From Aphodoplasma sp045592745 (lineage in GTDB: Bacteria; Bacillota; Clostridia; UBA1381; UMGS1253), in assembly GCA_045592745.1 (NCBI GenBank), contig JAZNVH010000027.1:1-38897 (forward strand): a DNA stretch of 38,897 nucleotides. Reading direction: 5' to 3'. Of the stretch, positions 1-6,816 are shown piece after piece. Under the pieces are notes generated by a model that searched no databases, had not been told where the DNA came from, and saw only the letters and a list, made by a program, of their open reading frames with translations. The translations under genes and the position numbers were made by a program. Position 1 is the first letter of the stretch; each line of letters starts with the position of its first letter.

Positions 1-2
1 CA

Positions 3-245
3 TCAGGCGTAAGAAGCAACCAGATAACAGTTACATATTCGTACAAAAAAGTTTTTACTGCGGGAGAAACAGTTAAGATTCCAAGTCCGGGCAGCATATA
101 CTATAGCCCGCTCTACTTTGTTGATTTGGCAATTTCTGATGGTGCAAGTGCTGCATCACTTACAATCAATGGAGATGTACTTGATAAAGAAACAGCAACA
201 CATGAGTATACACTTGGTGCAGATGTAGAAAAAGCAACCACATAA
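3..245 (+). CDS. C-terminal end of a secreted or surface protein (5' truncated by window edge)
   Basis: An open frame runs from the window edge to a TAA at 243-245 and gives about 80 residues. The composition is that of an extracellular beta-rich domain: many Thr, Ser, Ala, Gly and Tyr, few charged residues, no cysteine and no membrane segment. No domain is recognisable in this short tail. The next gene, 80 bp downstream on the same strand, encodes an SLH-anchored surface protein, and the far end of the window carries another, so this is probably also part of a cell-surface gene group. The surface location is inferred from composition and context only. The reading frame itself is clear because it is unbroken and ends just before an intergenic hairpin and a strong ribosome binding site. 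Confidence 0.7.
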   Translation, partial: SGVRSNQITVTYSYKKVFTAGETVKIPSPGSIYYSPLYFVDLAISDGASAASLTINGDVLDKETATHEYTLGADVEKATT

Positions 246-270
246 TGTGAAATTAACAACGAAATTCTGT

Positions 271-295
271 AACGGAGGGCAACTCGCCTTCCGTT
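271..295 (+). other. Intergenic hairpin between two surface-protein genes
   Basis: AACGGAGGG (271-279) can pair with CCTTCCGTT (287-295) with one G-U pair and a 7-nt loop. No T-run follows, so it is not a canonical intrinsic terminator. It lies 30 bp upstream of the SLH gene start. It could be a weak terminator, an mRNA processing or stability element, or part of the 5' leader of the next gene. I found no convincing promoter between the two genes, so co-transcription is plausible. Confidence 0.35.
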
Positions 296-325
296 GCGGA
301 GGGATATAGAGGAGGAATTTAGCAA

Positions 326-2200
326 ATGAAACGAGCTAGTTTTTTGAAAATAGTATCCGTTGTGATGGTGGTTGCAATGATGCTTTCTACCACAATCGGA
401 GTCTATGCGGACAGTATTGCGGACGGATTTACCGCATCACAAAACCCAGCAGATACTACAATTAATATTAAAGGTAGCCTTGAGGGTGCGACACCGTATG
501 AAGACAGTGTAATAGTTGTAATTTTTCATAAGGATGTTTCTGAAAGTGAGCAGGCAGACCTTGTGATTGCATTGAAAAACGGCACATTTAATCTTAGTCC
601 TGAAGAGCTTGCCCAGAAGATAGTTGGTATTGCACAGGCAACTGTAGATGCTAACGGCAAATATGAATGTGATATTACACTTGACGATACTGCAGCTAAC
701 GGCACAGGTAACTACAGTATATATGTAGCACCGCCGTCAGCAACACCTACATCAGCACCGGTTTACTTCGTACCAAGTGATGGTAAGCTTGTGATTTTGA
801 AGGATATAATACAGGAAACAAATGCTTCTGATTTGCAGAATATAATTGCAACAAATAAATTAGTATTTGCATTTCATACAAATACTATGTGGGATTCGAT
901 ATCAGCACATCAAATTGCGGCAGCACGTGCGCTTGTAAGCGACGATGCCGACTATGGCAATAAAATATTTGCCAGACTAAGAGCTGATATAGCAAATGTG
1001 ACACGTGAAAATATGGAAGGTGTTATAAAAGATGTTACATTGGCAATAGCACAGGAAATATATGCACAGGCTATAGCAAATGATGTGCCGCTTCCCATAC
1101 CGACAGTTTCTCCGACACCTTCACCGATAGTCTCTTCGGTACCATATATGAATCAGTATGCAGATGTTGCAGCTTATGACAATGCATATACTAATTATTG
1201 CTCAGCGACAGGGAAGACAAACGTTGATACAAATATAGATAATGCAACAATTTCAAGTTTTGCACAGCTTTTGAAAGAGTATAAAGAGCAGATCTTGCTT
1301 AACGCTGTTACAAACCCGAAAAATGACAATGGTGCTAATTCAAGACTTGCGCTTGATGCTCTTGCTTCAATGACGGGTCTTGACGCTGATTCTTCTTCAA
1401 AATATAATCTTTCTGAGGCTACAAACAGACAGACAGTAGCAGATGCTTGTAAAGCATCTGGTGCAACAACATTTGCAGATCTTAATACAGCGTTTATAAA
1501 TGCTGTTGACCTGTTGCCCGACCCATCGCCTACAGCTACTCCAACCCCGGGTCCTGGCACACCTCCTGGTGGAGGTGGTGGAGGCGGAAGCATCGTCGTA
1601 GTGCAGCCGACACCTACACCTTCACAAAAGCCGATTTATGAGCGTTATAACGACATAAACGACTATGAGTGGGCTTGGGATGCAATTGAGGTTTTGTCTG
1701 ACAGAAGCGTTGTAGCAGGTTATGGGAATGGTTCATTCGCACCTACTAATTCGATTTTGAGAGAAGAGTTTATCAAGCTTGCAGTAGTTGGCTTGCTTGG
1801 TGCAGATGCTATTGATGCCTCGGCAGTATCATCCTTTACAGATGCACAGTCAGGCTGGTATGCACCATATATTGCAGCAGCTGAGAGCAACAATATTACA
1901 TCAGGTATTGGTAATGGATTCTTTGGTACAGGCGCGCAGATAACACGTCAGGATATGGCACTTATGCTTTATCGTATTTTGCGTAGTGCAAATGTGTATG
2001 GTCCTGCAGATGAGTATGCGTTTACAGATGCTGCTGAAATAGCAGATTATGCTGCAGAAGCTGTATATACACTTAAGAATATGGGAATCATCAATGGTGA
2101 TCCTGATGGAAGTTTCAGACCAAATGGTCAGACAACTCGTGCAGAAGCTGCAGTGCTCTTGTATAAGACGCTTAATAAGCTTGGCAAGATTATATATTAA
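326..2200 (+). CDS. SLH-domain secreted cell-surface protein, 624 aa
   Basis: A wall-attached surface protein whose SLH repeats should bind pyruvylated secondary cell-wall polymer. Residues 1-29 form a signal peptide with a basic start, a hydrophobic stretch and a cleavage site near VYADS. A beta-rich region follows (about 45-165), then a mostly helical region with a Pro/Thr/Ser linker near 257-270. A second Pro/Thr-rich linker with seven consecutive glycines (about 400-435) acts as a hinge. Three SLH repeats lie at about 439-490, 504-552 and 565-616; the third carries the GDPDGSFRPN and TRAEAA signatures. The start is supported by GAGGAGG eleven bases upstream of the ATG. A strong terminator follows. 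The role of the N-terminal part is unknown; it has no enzymatic motif I can recognise, so a structural role is likely. The SLH call is secure. Confidence 0.92.
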   Translation: MKRASFLKIVSVVMVVAMMLSTTIGVYADSIADGFTASQNPADTTINIKGSLEGATPYEDSVIVVIFHKDVSESEQADLVIALKNGTFNLSPEELAQKIVGIAQATVDANGKYECDITLDDTAANGTGNYSIYVAPPSATPTSAPVYFVPSDGKLVILKDIIQETNASDLQNIIATNKLVFAFHTNTMWDSISAHQIAAARALVSDDADYGNKIFARLRADIANVTRENMEGVIKDVTLAIAQEIYAQAIANDVPLPIPTVSPTPSPIVSSVPYMNQYADVAAYDNAYTNYCSATGKTNVDTNIDNATISSFAQLLKEYKEQILLNAVTNPKNDNGANSRLALDALASMTGLDADSSSKYNLSEATNRQTVADACKASGATTFADLNTAFINAVDLLPDPSPTATPTPGPGTPPGGGGGGGSIVVVQPTPTPSQKPIYERYNDINDYEWAWDAIEVLSDRSVVAGYGNGSFAPTNSILREEFIKLAVVGLLGADAIDASAVSSFTDAQSGWYAPYIAAAESNNITSGIGNGFFGTGAQITRQDMALMLYRILRSANVYGPADEYAFTDAAEIADYAAEAVYTLKNMGIINGDPDGSFRPNGQTTRAEAAVLLYKTLNKLGKIIY

Positions 2201-2232
2201 TATAAACTAGAAAGTTTTAATAGGTAAATAAA

Positions 2233-2266
2233 GCGGTATAACGTATAATTCGTTATACCGCTTTTT
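2233..2266 (+). terminator. Intrinsic terminator after the SLH gene
   Basis: A perfect 11-bp stem GCGGTATAACG / CGTTATACCGC with a 7-nt loop is followed by five T residues. It sits 32 bp after the SLH stop codon and separates it from the micro-genes downstream. Confidence 0.9.
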
Positions 2267-2310
2267 GCTATGCAAAAATTATAAAACATACCCGCACACT
2301 TAGAATATTC

Positions 2311-2336
2311 ACACTATTTTAAGTGCGGCATATATT
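2311..2336 (+). promoter_or_regulatory. Candidate sigma-K/sigma-E-like sporulation promoter for the micro-gene pair
   Basis: CATATATTA at 2329-2337 fits the -10 pattern CATAnnnTA of the mother-cell factor sigma-K and partly the related sigma-E pattern. An AC at 2311-2312 lies 16 bp upstream, which is the sigma-K arrangement. A good sigma-E -35 at the usual spacing was not found. No convincing sigma-A promoter was seen between the terminator at 2266 and the first micro-gene. In Bacillus subtilis spoVM is transcribed by sigma-E, so a mother-cell promoter would suit the downstream SpoVM-like gene. These consensus patterns are short, so the match is suggestive only. Confidence 0.35.
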
Positions 2337-2372
2337 AAAGTATCGCAAAATAAGAGGGAGGGGTGCTATGGA

Positions 2373-2519
2373 ATGTGTTTTTTTAAATATATACTTTGGG
2401 CGGCTGTTGCGCTGTGTGCAGGGATAATGTTTGCCCTGCTGTTTCCACTGCGCCTCATAGCCGGAATAGAAGCACTTATCATTATAGTGCTGGGAATTTG
2501 CTTTTGCTTTAAAAAATGA
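2373..2519 (+). CDS. 48-aa hydrophobic membrane protein, probably co-transcribed with spoVM
   Basis: A small gene with ATG at 2373, preceded by a purine-rich GAGGGAGGGG ribosome binding site ten bases upstream. An ATG at 2368 is closer to the site but gives only 19 codons in another frame. The product starts with MCFFKY, has two hydrophobic stretches (about 6-25 and 28-46) split by a short PLR turn, and ends in FKK. The topology is thus a two-helix membrane hairpin with basic ends. It precedes the SpoVM-like gene by 20 bp with no terminator between. Similar short membrane proteins with a Pro-basic-Ile turn followed by an Ile-rich helix occur in Clostridia as uncharacterised proteins, as far as I recall. 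No function can be assigned; the spoVM neighbour hints at a sporulation-related membrane role. Confidence 0.6.
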   Translation: MCFFKYILWAAVALCAGIMFALLFPLRLIAGIEALIIIVLGICFCFKK

Positions 2520-2539
2520 AAAGAGAGGAGGGAGCATAA

Positions 2540-2608
2540 GTGAAAATAGTTGTTTTAAAAATGCCAAGGTTTTTGTGCCCGTTGTGCAAAGCGATATTTA
2601 AGATGTAA
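2540..2608 (+). CDS. spoVM: Stage V sporulation protein M-like amphipathic peptide, 22 aa
   Basis: A GTG-start micro-gene with a very strong GAGGAGGGAG ribosome binding site six bases upstream. The 22-residue product matches Bacillus subtilis SpoVM (26 aa) at its diagnostic positions: Met1-Lys2, Lys7, Pro9, a basic residue at 10 and Phe11-Leu12, followed by a basic-Ala-hydrophobic tail. SpoVM is a small amphipathic helix that recognises the positive curvature of the forespore outer membrane, inhibits FtsH and recruits SpoIVA to begin coat assembly. Pro9, which is important for localisation in B. subtilis, is retained. The C-terminus is about four residues shorter than in B. subtilis. It lies just downstream of a small membrane protein gene and a candidate mother-cell promoter. 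Short length makes a chance match possible, but the combination of spacing, binding site and motif is strong. Confidence 0.68.
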   Translation: MKIVVLKMPRFLCPLCKAIFKM

Positions 2609-2660
2609 AACTTACATAGGCTGTTAATTGTTTAATTAATATTGTTTAAGAAAAGGAATA

Positions 2661-2693
2661 AAAAACAAGGGAAACAGATAATCTGTTTCCCTT
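2661..2693 (-). terminator. Terminator of the ABC permease unit
   Basis: A perfect 11-bp stem AAGGGAAACAG / CTGTTTCCCTT (2667-2693) with a 5-nt loop. On the minus strand it is followed by a T-rich tract (GTTTTTTATT), 30 bp after the stop of the permease gene. On the plus strand the tract is weaker, but it may also close the micro-gene transcript. Confidence 0.8.
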
Positions 2694-2722
2694 AAAGCTT
2701 TTATATTATGTTTTAACGGATA

Positions 2723-3592
2723 TCAGCCTTTAACAGCACCAACCATAATACCCTTTACAAAGAACTTCTGTACGAATGGGTAAAGCATAATCATAGGAAG
2801 TGATGCAAGCATAATTGTTGCATAGATAATTGTTTGCTGATTTGTTGTATTACTTGATACGTCTTCAAGCTCGGCCTTGAGCTGAGTCTGTACAACAAGC
2901 TTTTTCAAAAGCACCTGCAACGGAAGCTTCCACTCATCCTTGATGATAATCATTGCCCAGAAATATGAGTTCCATCTTGCTACGAAATAATAAAGAGCAA
3001 TTGTCATAAGACAGGGCACTGAAAGCGGAACGTAAATTTTGAAAAGAACTGTCCAGTCATTTGCGCCGTCCATCTTTGCTGATTCTTCGAGTGAATCAGA
3101 AACTGATTCGAAGTATGTACGCATAAGTACAACATAGAAGCCCGAGATAGCGTTCATAATTATAAGAGTAAGACGGTTGTTTAACAAACCGAGGTTCTTA
3201 AGGTTCAAATATGTAGGCATCATACCTGCACCAAACCACATTGTAATAAGCATTATCCAGGTAAAGAACATTCTTCCCGGAAGACGTTTCTTTGAAAGTG
3301 CGTATGAAGTGAGCATAGTCAAAATCATACTCAGTACAGTACCGCCAACGGAAATTATAACAGTATTTGCGTATGAAGTCCAGATGTAAGGCATTTCGAA
3401 CACCTTCATATATGAAGCGAATTCGAAACCAACAGGCCACCAGAAAACTCTGCCTGCCGAAACCGACATCGGATCGGACACAGAACAAATCAATACATAC
3501 CAGAAAGGATATAATGTTATAAATGCTATTCCGATAAGCAATATTACATTTACAGTATCAAAAATATGTTCACCAACAGAACGTTTAATCAT
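2723..3592 (-). CDS. Carbohydrate ABC transporter permease (YtcP/LplC-like, MalG type), 289 aa
   Basis: The second inner-membrane permease of a CUT1-family oligosaccharide importer. It has six predicted membrane spans (first at about 12-35) and the cytoplasmic EAA loop near residue 170 (EESAKMDGANDW), which docks the ATPase. The C-terminus FVKGIMVGAVKG is the typical ending of YtcP/LplC permeases. Length is normal for the family. It begins 17 bp after the stop of the partner permease gene, with GGAGG before its ATG. Neither an ATPase nor a solute-binding lipoprotein is encoded nearby; this permease class normally uses a shared MsmX-type ATPase encoded elsewhere. The substrate is not readable from sequence; relatives import plant-wall oligosaccharides or glycans. 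Confidence 0.9.
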   Translation of the reverse strand: MIKRSVGEHIFDTVNVILLIGIAFITLYPFWYVLICSVSDPMSVSAGRVFWWPVGFEFASYMKVFEMPYIWTSYANTVIISVGGTVLSMILTMLTSYALSKKRLPGRMFFTWIMLITMWFGAGMMPTYLNLKNLGLLNNRLTLIIMNAISGFYVVLMRTYFESVSDSLEESAKMDGANDWTVLFKIYVPLSVPCLMTIALYYFVARWNSYFWAMIIIKDEWKLPLQVLLKKLVVQTQLKAELEDVSSNTTNQQTIIYATIMLASLPMIMLYPFVQKFFVKGIMVGAVKG

Positions 3593-3609
3593 TTACATAT
3601 CCTCCTTTC

Positions 3610-5001
3610 TTACCACAAACCAACTTCGCCGACTTTGTGTGAAACAGTATTTGCAATTCTAACAAGAATAAGCGCTATAATACCATTAAACAAGCCAACG
3701 GCTGTTGACAATGAATAGTTACCATCAACAAGACCTATACGATATACATATGTACTGATAACGTCCGCAGTAACGTATGTAACCGGCTGGTAAAGAAGGA
3801 TAATTGCTTCATAACCAAGGTTTAGAAGGTTACCTACACGCATAATAAGCATAACAGCAACTGTCGGGAAGATACCCGGAATTGTGATGTTGAACATCTG
3901 ACGCCATCTTCCTGCACCGTCGATACGTGCAGCTTCATAAAGTTCCTGGTCAATACCTGCAAGAGCAGATGTATACATAATAGAGCTAAAACCTGTACCT
4001 GCCCAAATATTCATTGTTATGTATATAGTACGGAAATACTCAGGCTTTGCCAAGAAGTAAATACCCGTATCAGAACCGCTTATCATTTTGTATAAGTGGT
4101 TGATAATACCGTTTGATGGAGACAAGAAGCTTACAACCAAACCTGCGATAACAACTGTCGATACAAAGTGAGGTAAGTATGAAATGGTCTGTACAGTTGT
4201 TTTAAACAGCTTGCTTCTGCACTCATTGAGCATCAATGCAAAAATGATAGGTAGCGGGAAGCTGAATAAAAGCGATAAAAGGTTTATTGCAAGTGTATTG
4301 CCGAATACTCTTGTAAAGTACGGACCTGTAAGGAACGAATAGAAGTGGTAAAAACCACCCATAGGTGCCCACGGACTGCCGAGAATACCCTTAAACGGAC
4401 TGAAATCCTTAAATGCTATGATAATACCGTACATAGGAGCGTATGCAAAGACTGCCAAGTCTACTACAAACGGAAGAAGCATAAGATAAAGATGTCTGTC
4501 ACGCCATATAGCTGCGCGAAGTTTTAGGCGCTGATGATTTTTGTAAATTTCGTCTGATGAAAGAACAGCCTTGTCATATGCTGCCTTTGCAACACGAAGT
4601 TCTTCCTTCAAATCAAGAATGGCATTGTGCTGTTTATTCTTTGCCAAAGAAATAGCGAGTTTTTTTGCGTTAGCATCCTGCACTGTTTTTGCCGATGCGA
4701 TTGCCTTTTTGCACTCGTCATCAATTTGCGCTTTGCGCGCTTTAAAGTTGTTTTTCTTTTGCTCCCAATCTGCTTTAAGAGCATCTGCCTCCTCTTGGGG
4801 GGTTGCCGGTTTTGCTTTCCATGCCGCAAGGTCAGCTGTATATTTTTCTTTAGCCTGTGCAAGCTGTTCTTTAAGAGCAGTTTTTTGCTCAGCTTTGCTA
4901 AGACCTGACTCAGCCATGGCAGCCTTCATCTGCTTTGTGATTTTAGGCTTTGCCGGCGGTTCAAATATACCACAGTTTGACATAGTGGTTACATTTGCCA
5001 T
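3610..5001 (-). CDS. Carbohydrate ABC transporter permease (LplB/YteP-like) with long N-terminal coiled-coil extension, 463 aa
   Basis: First permease of the same importer. Residues from about 170 on are an ordinary LplB-type permease: first span at LYLMLLPF, the APMYGIIIAFKDF signature, and the EAA loop near 356 (EAARIDGAG). Residues 1 to about 165 are unusual: a hydrophilic stretch extremely rich in Lys, Ala, Glu and Gln with no membrane span, predicted helical and probably coiled coil, presumably cytoplasmic. Normal relatives are about 300 aa and start near the first span. The ATG has an AAGGAGGA site eight to nine bases upstream, and the extension is in frame without interruption, so it belongs to the protein. 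It could interact with the ATPase or tether the transporter. It is followed at 17 bp by the partner permease. Confidence 0.9.
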   Translation of the reverse strand: MANVTTMSNCGIFEPPAKPKITKQMKAAMAESGLSKAEQKTALKEQLAQAKEKYTADLAAWKAKPATPQEEADALKADWEQKKNNFKARKAQIDDECKKAIASAKTVQDANAKKLAISLAKNKQHNAILDLKEELRVAKAAYDKAVLSSDEIYKNHQRLKLRAAIWRDRHLYLMLLPFVVDLAVFAYAPMYGIIIAFKDFSPFKGILGSPWAPMGGFYHFYSFLTGPYFTRVFGNTLAINLLSLLFSFPLPIIFALMLNECRSKLFKTTVQTISYLPHFVSTVVIAGLVVSFLSPSNGIINHLYKMISGSDTGIYFLAKPEYFRTIYITMNIWAGTGFSSIMYTSALAGIDQELYEAARIDGAGRWRQMFNITIPGIFPTVAVMLIMRVGNLLNLGYEAIILLYQPVTYVTADVISTYVYRIGLVDGNYSLSTAVGLFNGIIALILVRIANTVSHKVGEVGLW

Positions 5002-5087
5002 GTGTACTCCTCCTTTTTCCCTTATAAATAATAAAACTTTTATTTTTTTGACGCTTTTGGTACGAATGCAACTAAAGAAGCAAATCG

Positions 5088-5097
5088 TAACGCGTTA
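5088..5097. promoter_or_regulatory. Palindromic candidate operator TAACGCGTTA
   Basis: A perfect 10-bp palindrome with a central CG, located 15 bp downstream of the minus-strand -10 element and so around +9 to +18 of the predicted permease transcript. Central-CG palindromes of this kind are typical operators of LacI/GalR-family sugar regulators. No regulator gene lies in the window, so the assignment is inference. Confidence 0.4.
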
Positions 5098-5112
5098 ATG
5101 TTTTATACTAAT

Positions 5113-5141
5113 ATAATAACATACCAGCAAAAAATAGTAAA
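5113..5141 (-). promoter_or_regulatory. Promoter of the permease unit
   Basis: Read on the minus strand: -35 TTTACT (5141-5136), 17-bp spacer, -10 TATTAT (5118-5113). The transcript would start near 5106 and carry a leader of about 105 nt before the permease ATG. Confidence 0.55.
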
Positions 5142-5499
5142 CTGTTATTTGTTTAAAAAAGGAATAAAACTTTAAAAAAATAGTTGCAGTTTTTTGGAAA
5201 GCGCCAAAAAAAGTGCAACTTTTGTCAAAAGAGGACGAAATAATACGCTTTTTTGACGCGGTTTGGCGAAAAACAGCATGAAAGTAACAAAACTTTCGGG
5301 ACGCAAAAAAACGGATTGAAAAAAATGCACATTTGATTCGGGTTTGAATTTGCAAAAAAGAGATGCTGATTTATAAAAATATATTGCGAAAAAATATTCT
5401 TTATTCCACACAGGAGGACAAAGTTATTGTGTGCTTAAAAGCTGGACTGAAAAAGAAAATAAAAAAGTGTAAAATATATGAAAAAAATTACAAGAAACC

Positions 5500-5528
5500 T
5501 TGAAAAAGTTTTCCGTTTAGTGTATAAT
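5500..5528 (+). promoter_or_regulatory. Sigma-A promoter of pgk
   Basis: -35 TTGAAA (5500-5505), 17-bp spacer, perfect -10 TATAAT (5523-5528). The start would be near 5535, giving a 50-nt leader before the pgk ATG. Confidence 0.85.
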
Positions 5529-5584
5529 AAATAAGGTTAGAATATTGTTAATAAAAAAAATGAAAATAGAGAGGTGTTTACACT

Positions 5585-6781
5585 ATGTTAAACAAAAAAA
5601 CAGTTGAGGACATCGCCGTAAAAGGCAAGAAGGTTTTGGTGCGTTGCGATTTTAACGTGCCGCTTGATGAAAACAGAAACATAACAGACGAAACAAGAAT
5701 CATCGGAGCTCTTCCTACTATCAAGTATTTGGTAGAGCAAGGCGCAAAGGTTATATTGTGCTCACATATGGGCAAGCCCAAGGGCGAGCCTAAGCCGGAG
5801 TTTTCTTTGGCACCTGTTGCAAAGAGTCTTTCTGAAAAGCTTGGCAAAGAAATTGTTTTTGCAGCTGATGATAATGTTGTTGGCGAAAATGCAAAAAAAG
5901 CCGTTGCTGAGATGAACGACGGCGACGTTGTACTTCTTGAAAACACTCGTTACAGAGCTGAGGAAACAAAGAATGTTGAAGCTTTCAGCAAAGAACTTGC
6001 TTCACTTGCTGATATTTTTGTAAACGATGCTTTTGGTACAGCGCACAGAGCACACTGCTCAACAGTTGGTGTAACAGACTATCTTGACACTGCTGTCGCA
6101 GGTTATCTTATCCAGAAGGAAATCGAATTTTTGGGTAATGCCGTAAACAATCCTGTAAGACCGTGCGTTGCAATTCTTGGTGGCTCAAAGGTTTCGTCAA
6201 AGATTTCTGTAATCAATAACCTTCTTGAAAAGGTTGACAAGCTTATTATCGGTGGCGGTATGGCTTACACATTTATGAAGGCAAAGGGTTATGAGGTTGG
6301 AGACTCGCTTTTAGAGGCTGATTACATCGAATATGCAAATGAAATGATGCAGAAAGCTAAGGACAAGGGCGTTGAGCTTTTGATACCTGTTGATACAGTA
6401 GTTGCTCAGGAATTTTCAAACGATGCAGCATTCAAGACAGTTGACTCAAGCACAATCGAGGCTGGCTGGCAGGGACTTGACATCGGTGAAAAGACAATTG
6501 CACTTTTCAAAGATGCTTTAAAAGATGCAAAGACAGTTGTATGGAACGGACCTATGGGCGTGTTTGAGATGAGCAACTTTGCAAAGGGCACAAATGCTAT
6601 TGCACAGATGCTCTCTGAGCTTGATGCGGTAACTGTTATCGGCGGCGGCGACAGCGTTGCTGCTGTAAATCAGGCAGGTCTTGGTGATAAAATGAGCCAT
6701 ATTTCAACAGGCGGCGGCGCATCGCTCGAATTCCTTGAAGGAAAAGAGCTTCCCGGCATTGTTTGCCTTCAGGATAAATAA
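5585..6781 (+). CDS. pgk: Phosphoglycerate kinase, 398 aa
   Basis: Cytosolic glycolytic enzyme that transfers phosphate from 1,3-bisphosphoglycerate to ADP, making ATP and 3-phosphoglycerate. The N-terminal signature VRCDFNVPLDENRNITDETRI, the substrate loop with GKPKGEPKPEFSL, the hinge region FVNDAFGTAHRAH and the nucleotide-domain motifs WNGPMGVFE and GGGDSVAA are all present, as is the C-terminal STGGGASLEFLEGKELPGI. The length is normal. A GAGAGGTG site precedes the ATG, and a strong promoter lies upstream. tpiA follows 35 bp later, so these two glycolytic genes form an operon. No gapA gene lies upstream, although gap-pgk is a common order. Confidence 0.98.
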   Translation: MLNKKTVEDIAVKGKKVLVRCDFNVPLDENRNITDETRIIGALPTIKYLVEQGAKVILCSHMGKPKGEPKPEFSLAPVAKSLSEKLGKEIVFAADDNVVGENAKKAVAEMNDGDVVLLENTRYRAEETKNVEAFSKELASLADIFVNDAFGTAHRAHCSTVGVTDYLDTAVAGYLIQKEIEFLGNAVNNPVRPCVAILGGSKVSSKISVINNLLEKVDKLIIGGGMAYTFMKAKGYEVGDSLLEADYIEYANEMMQKAKDKGVELLIPVDTVVAQEFSNDAAFKTVDSSTIEAGWQGLDIGEKTIALFKDALKDAKTVVWNGPMGVFEMSNFAKGTNAIAQMLSELDAVTVIGGGDSVAAVNQAGLGDKMSHISTGGGASLEFLEGKELPGIVCLQDK

Positions 6782-6816
6782 TAGAAATAACAGATGTTAG
6801 ATTGGAGATAATAGTA

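Larger units (their letters stand above)
5002..5584. other. Long AT-rich divergent intergenic region between the permease unit and pgk
   Basis: This 583-bp gap holds the minus-strand promoter (5113-5141), a palindrome (5088-5097), and the pgk promoter (5500-5528). The middle (about 5160-5410) is dense in A and T runs. TTTTTTGACGC followed by TTTGG occurs at 5044-5060 and again at 5249-5266. A hairpin TTTTTTGG/CCAAAAAA is near 5192-5213 and a 6-bp hairpin GAAAGT/ACTTTC near 5280-5297. Open frames here are made of A/T runs and lack convincing starts. I see no known RNA family, so this is best read as a regulatory region. Confidence 0.5.

Noticed and set aside
1195..1593. Minus-strand frame with a Pro-rich start opposite the SLH gene
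   Set aside because: The prolines are the reverse complement of the poly-glycine hinge; the plus-strand gene is certain.
3190..3215. A GGTTCAAAT sequence like a tRNA T-loop
   Set aside because: It lies within the permease gene, and no acceptor or anticodon stems pair around it.
4571..5098. A 175-codon plus-strand frame opposite the N-terminal extension of the permease
   Set aside because: Its composition (Ser/Ala/Phe/Leu/Cys) is the mirror of the Lys/Ala/Glu-rich coding strand; no start signals and no recognisable domain.
5429..5503. A GTG-start 24-codon frame after AGGAGG at 5412, ending at the pgk -35
   Set aside because: The spacing is wide, the product is only a Lys-rich string produced by A-runs, and it lies upstream of the pgk promoter, so it would be on a separate transcript of unknown origin.
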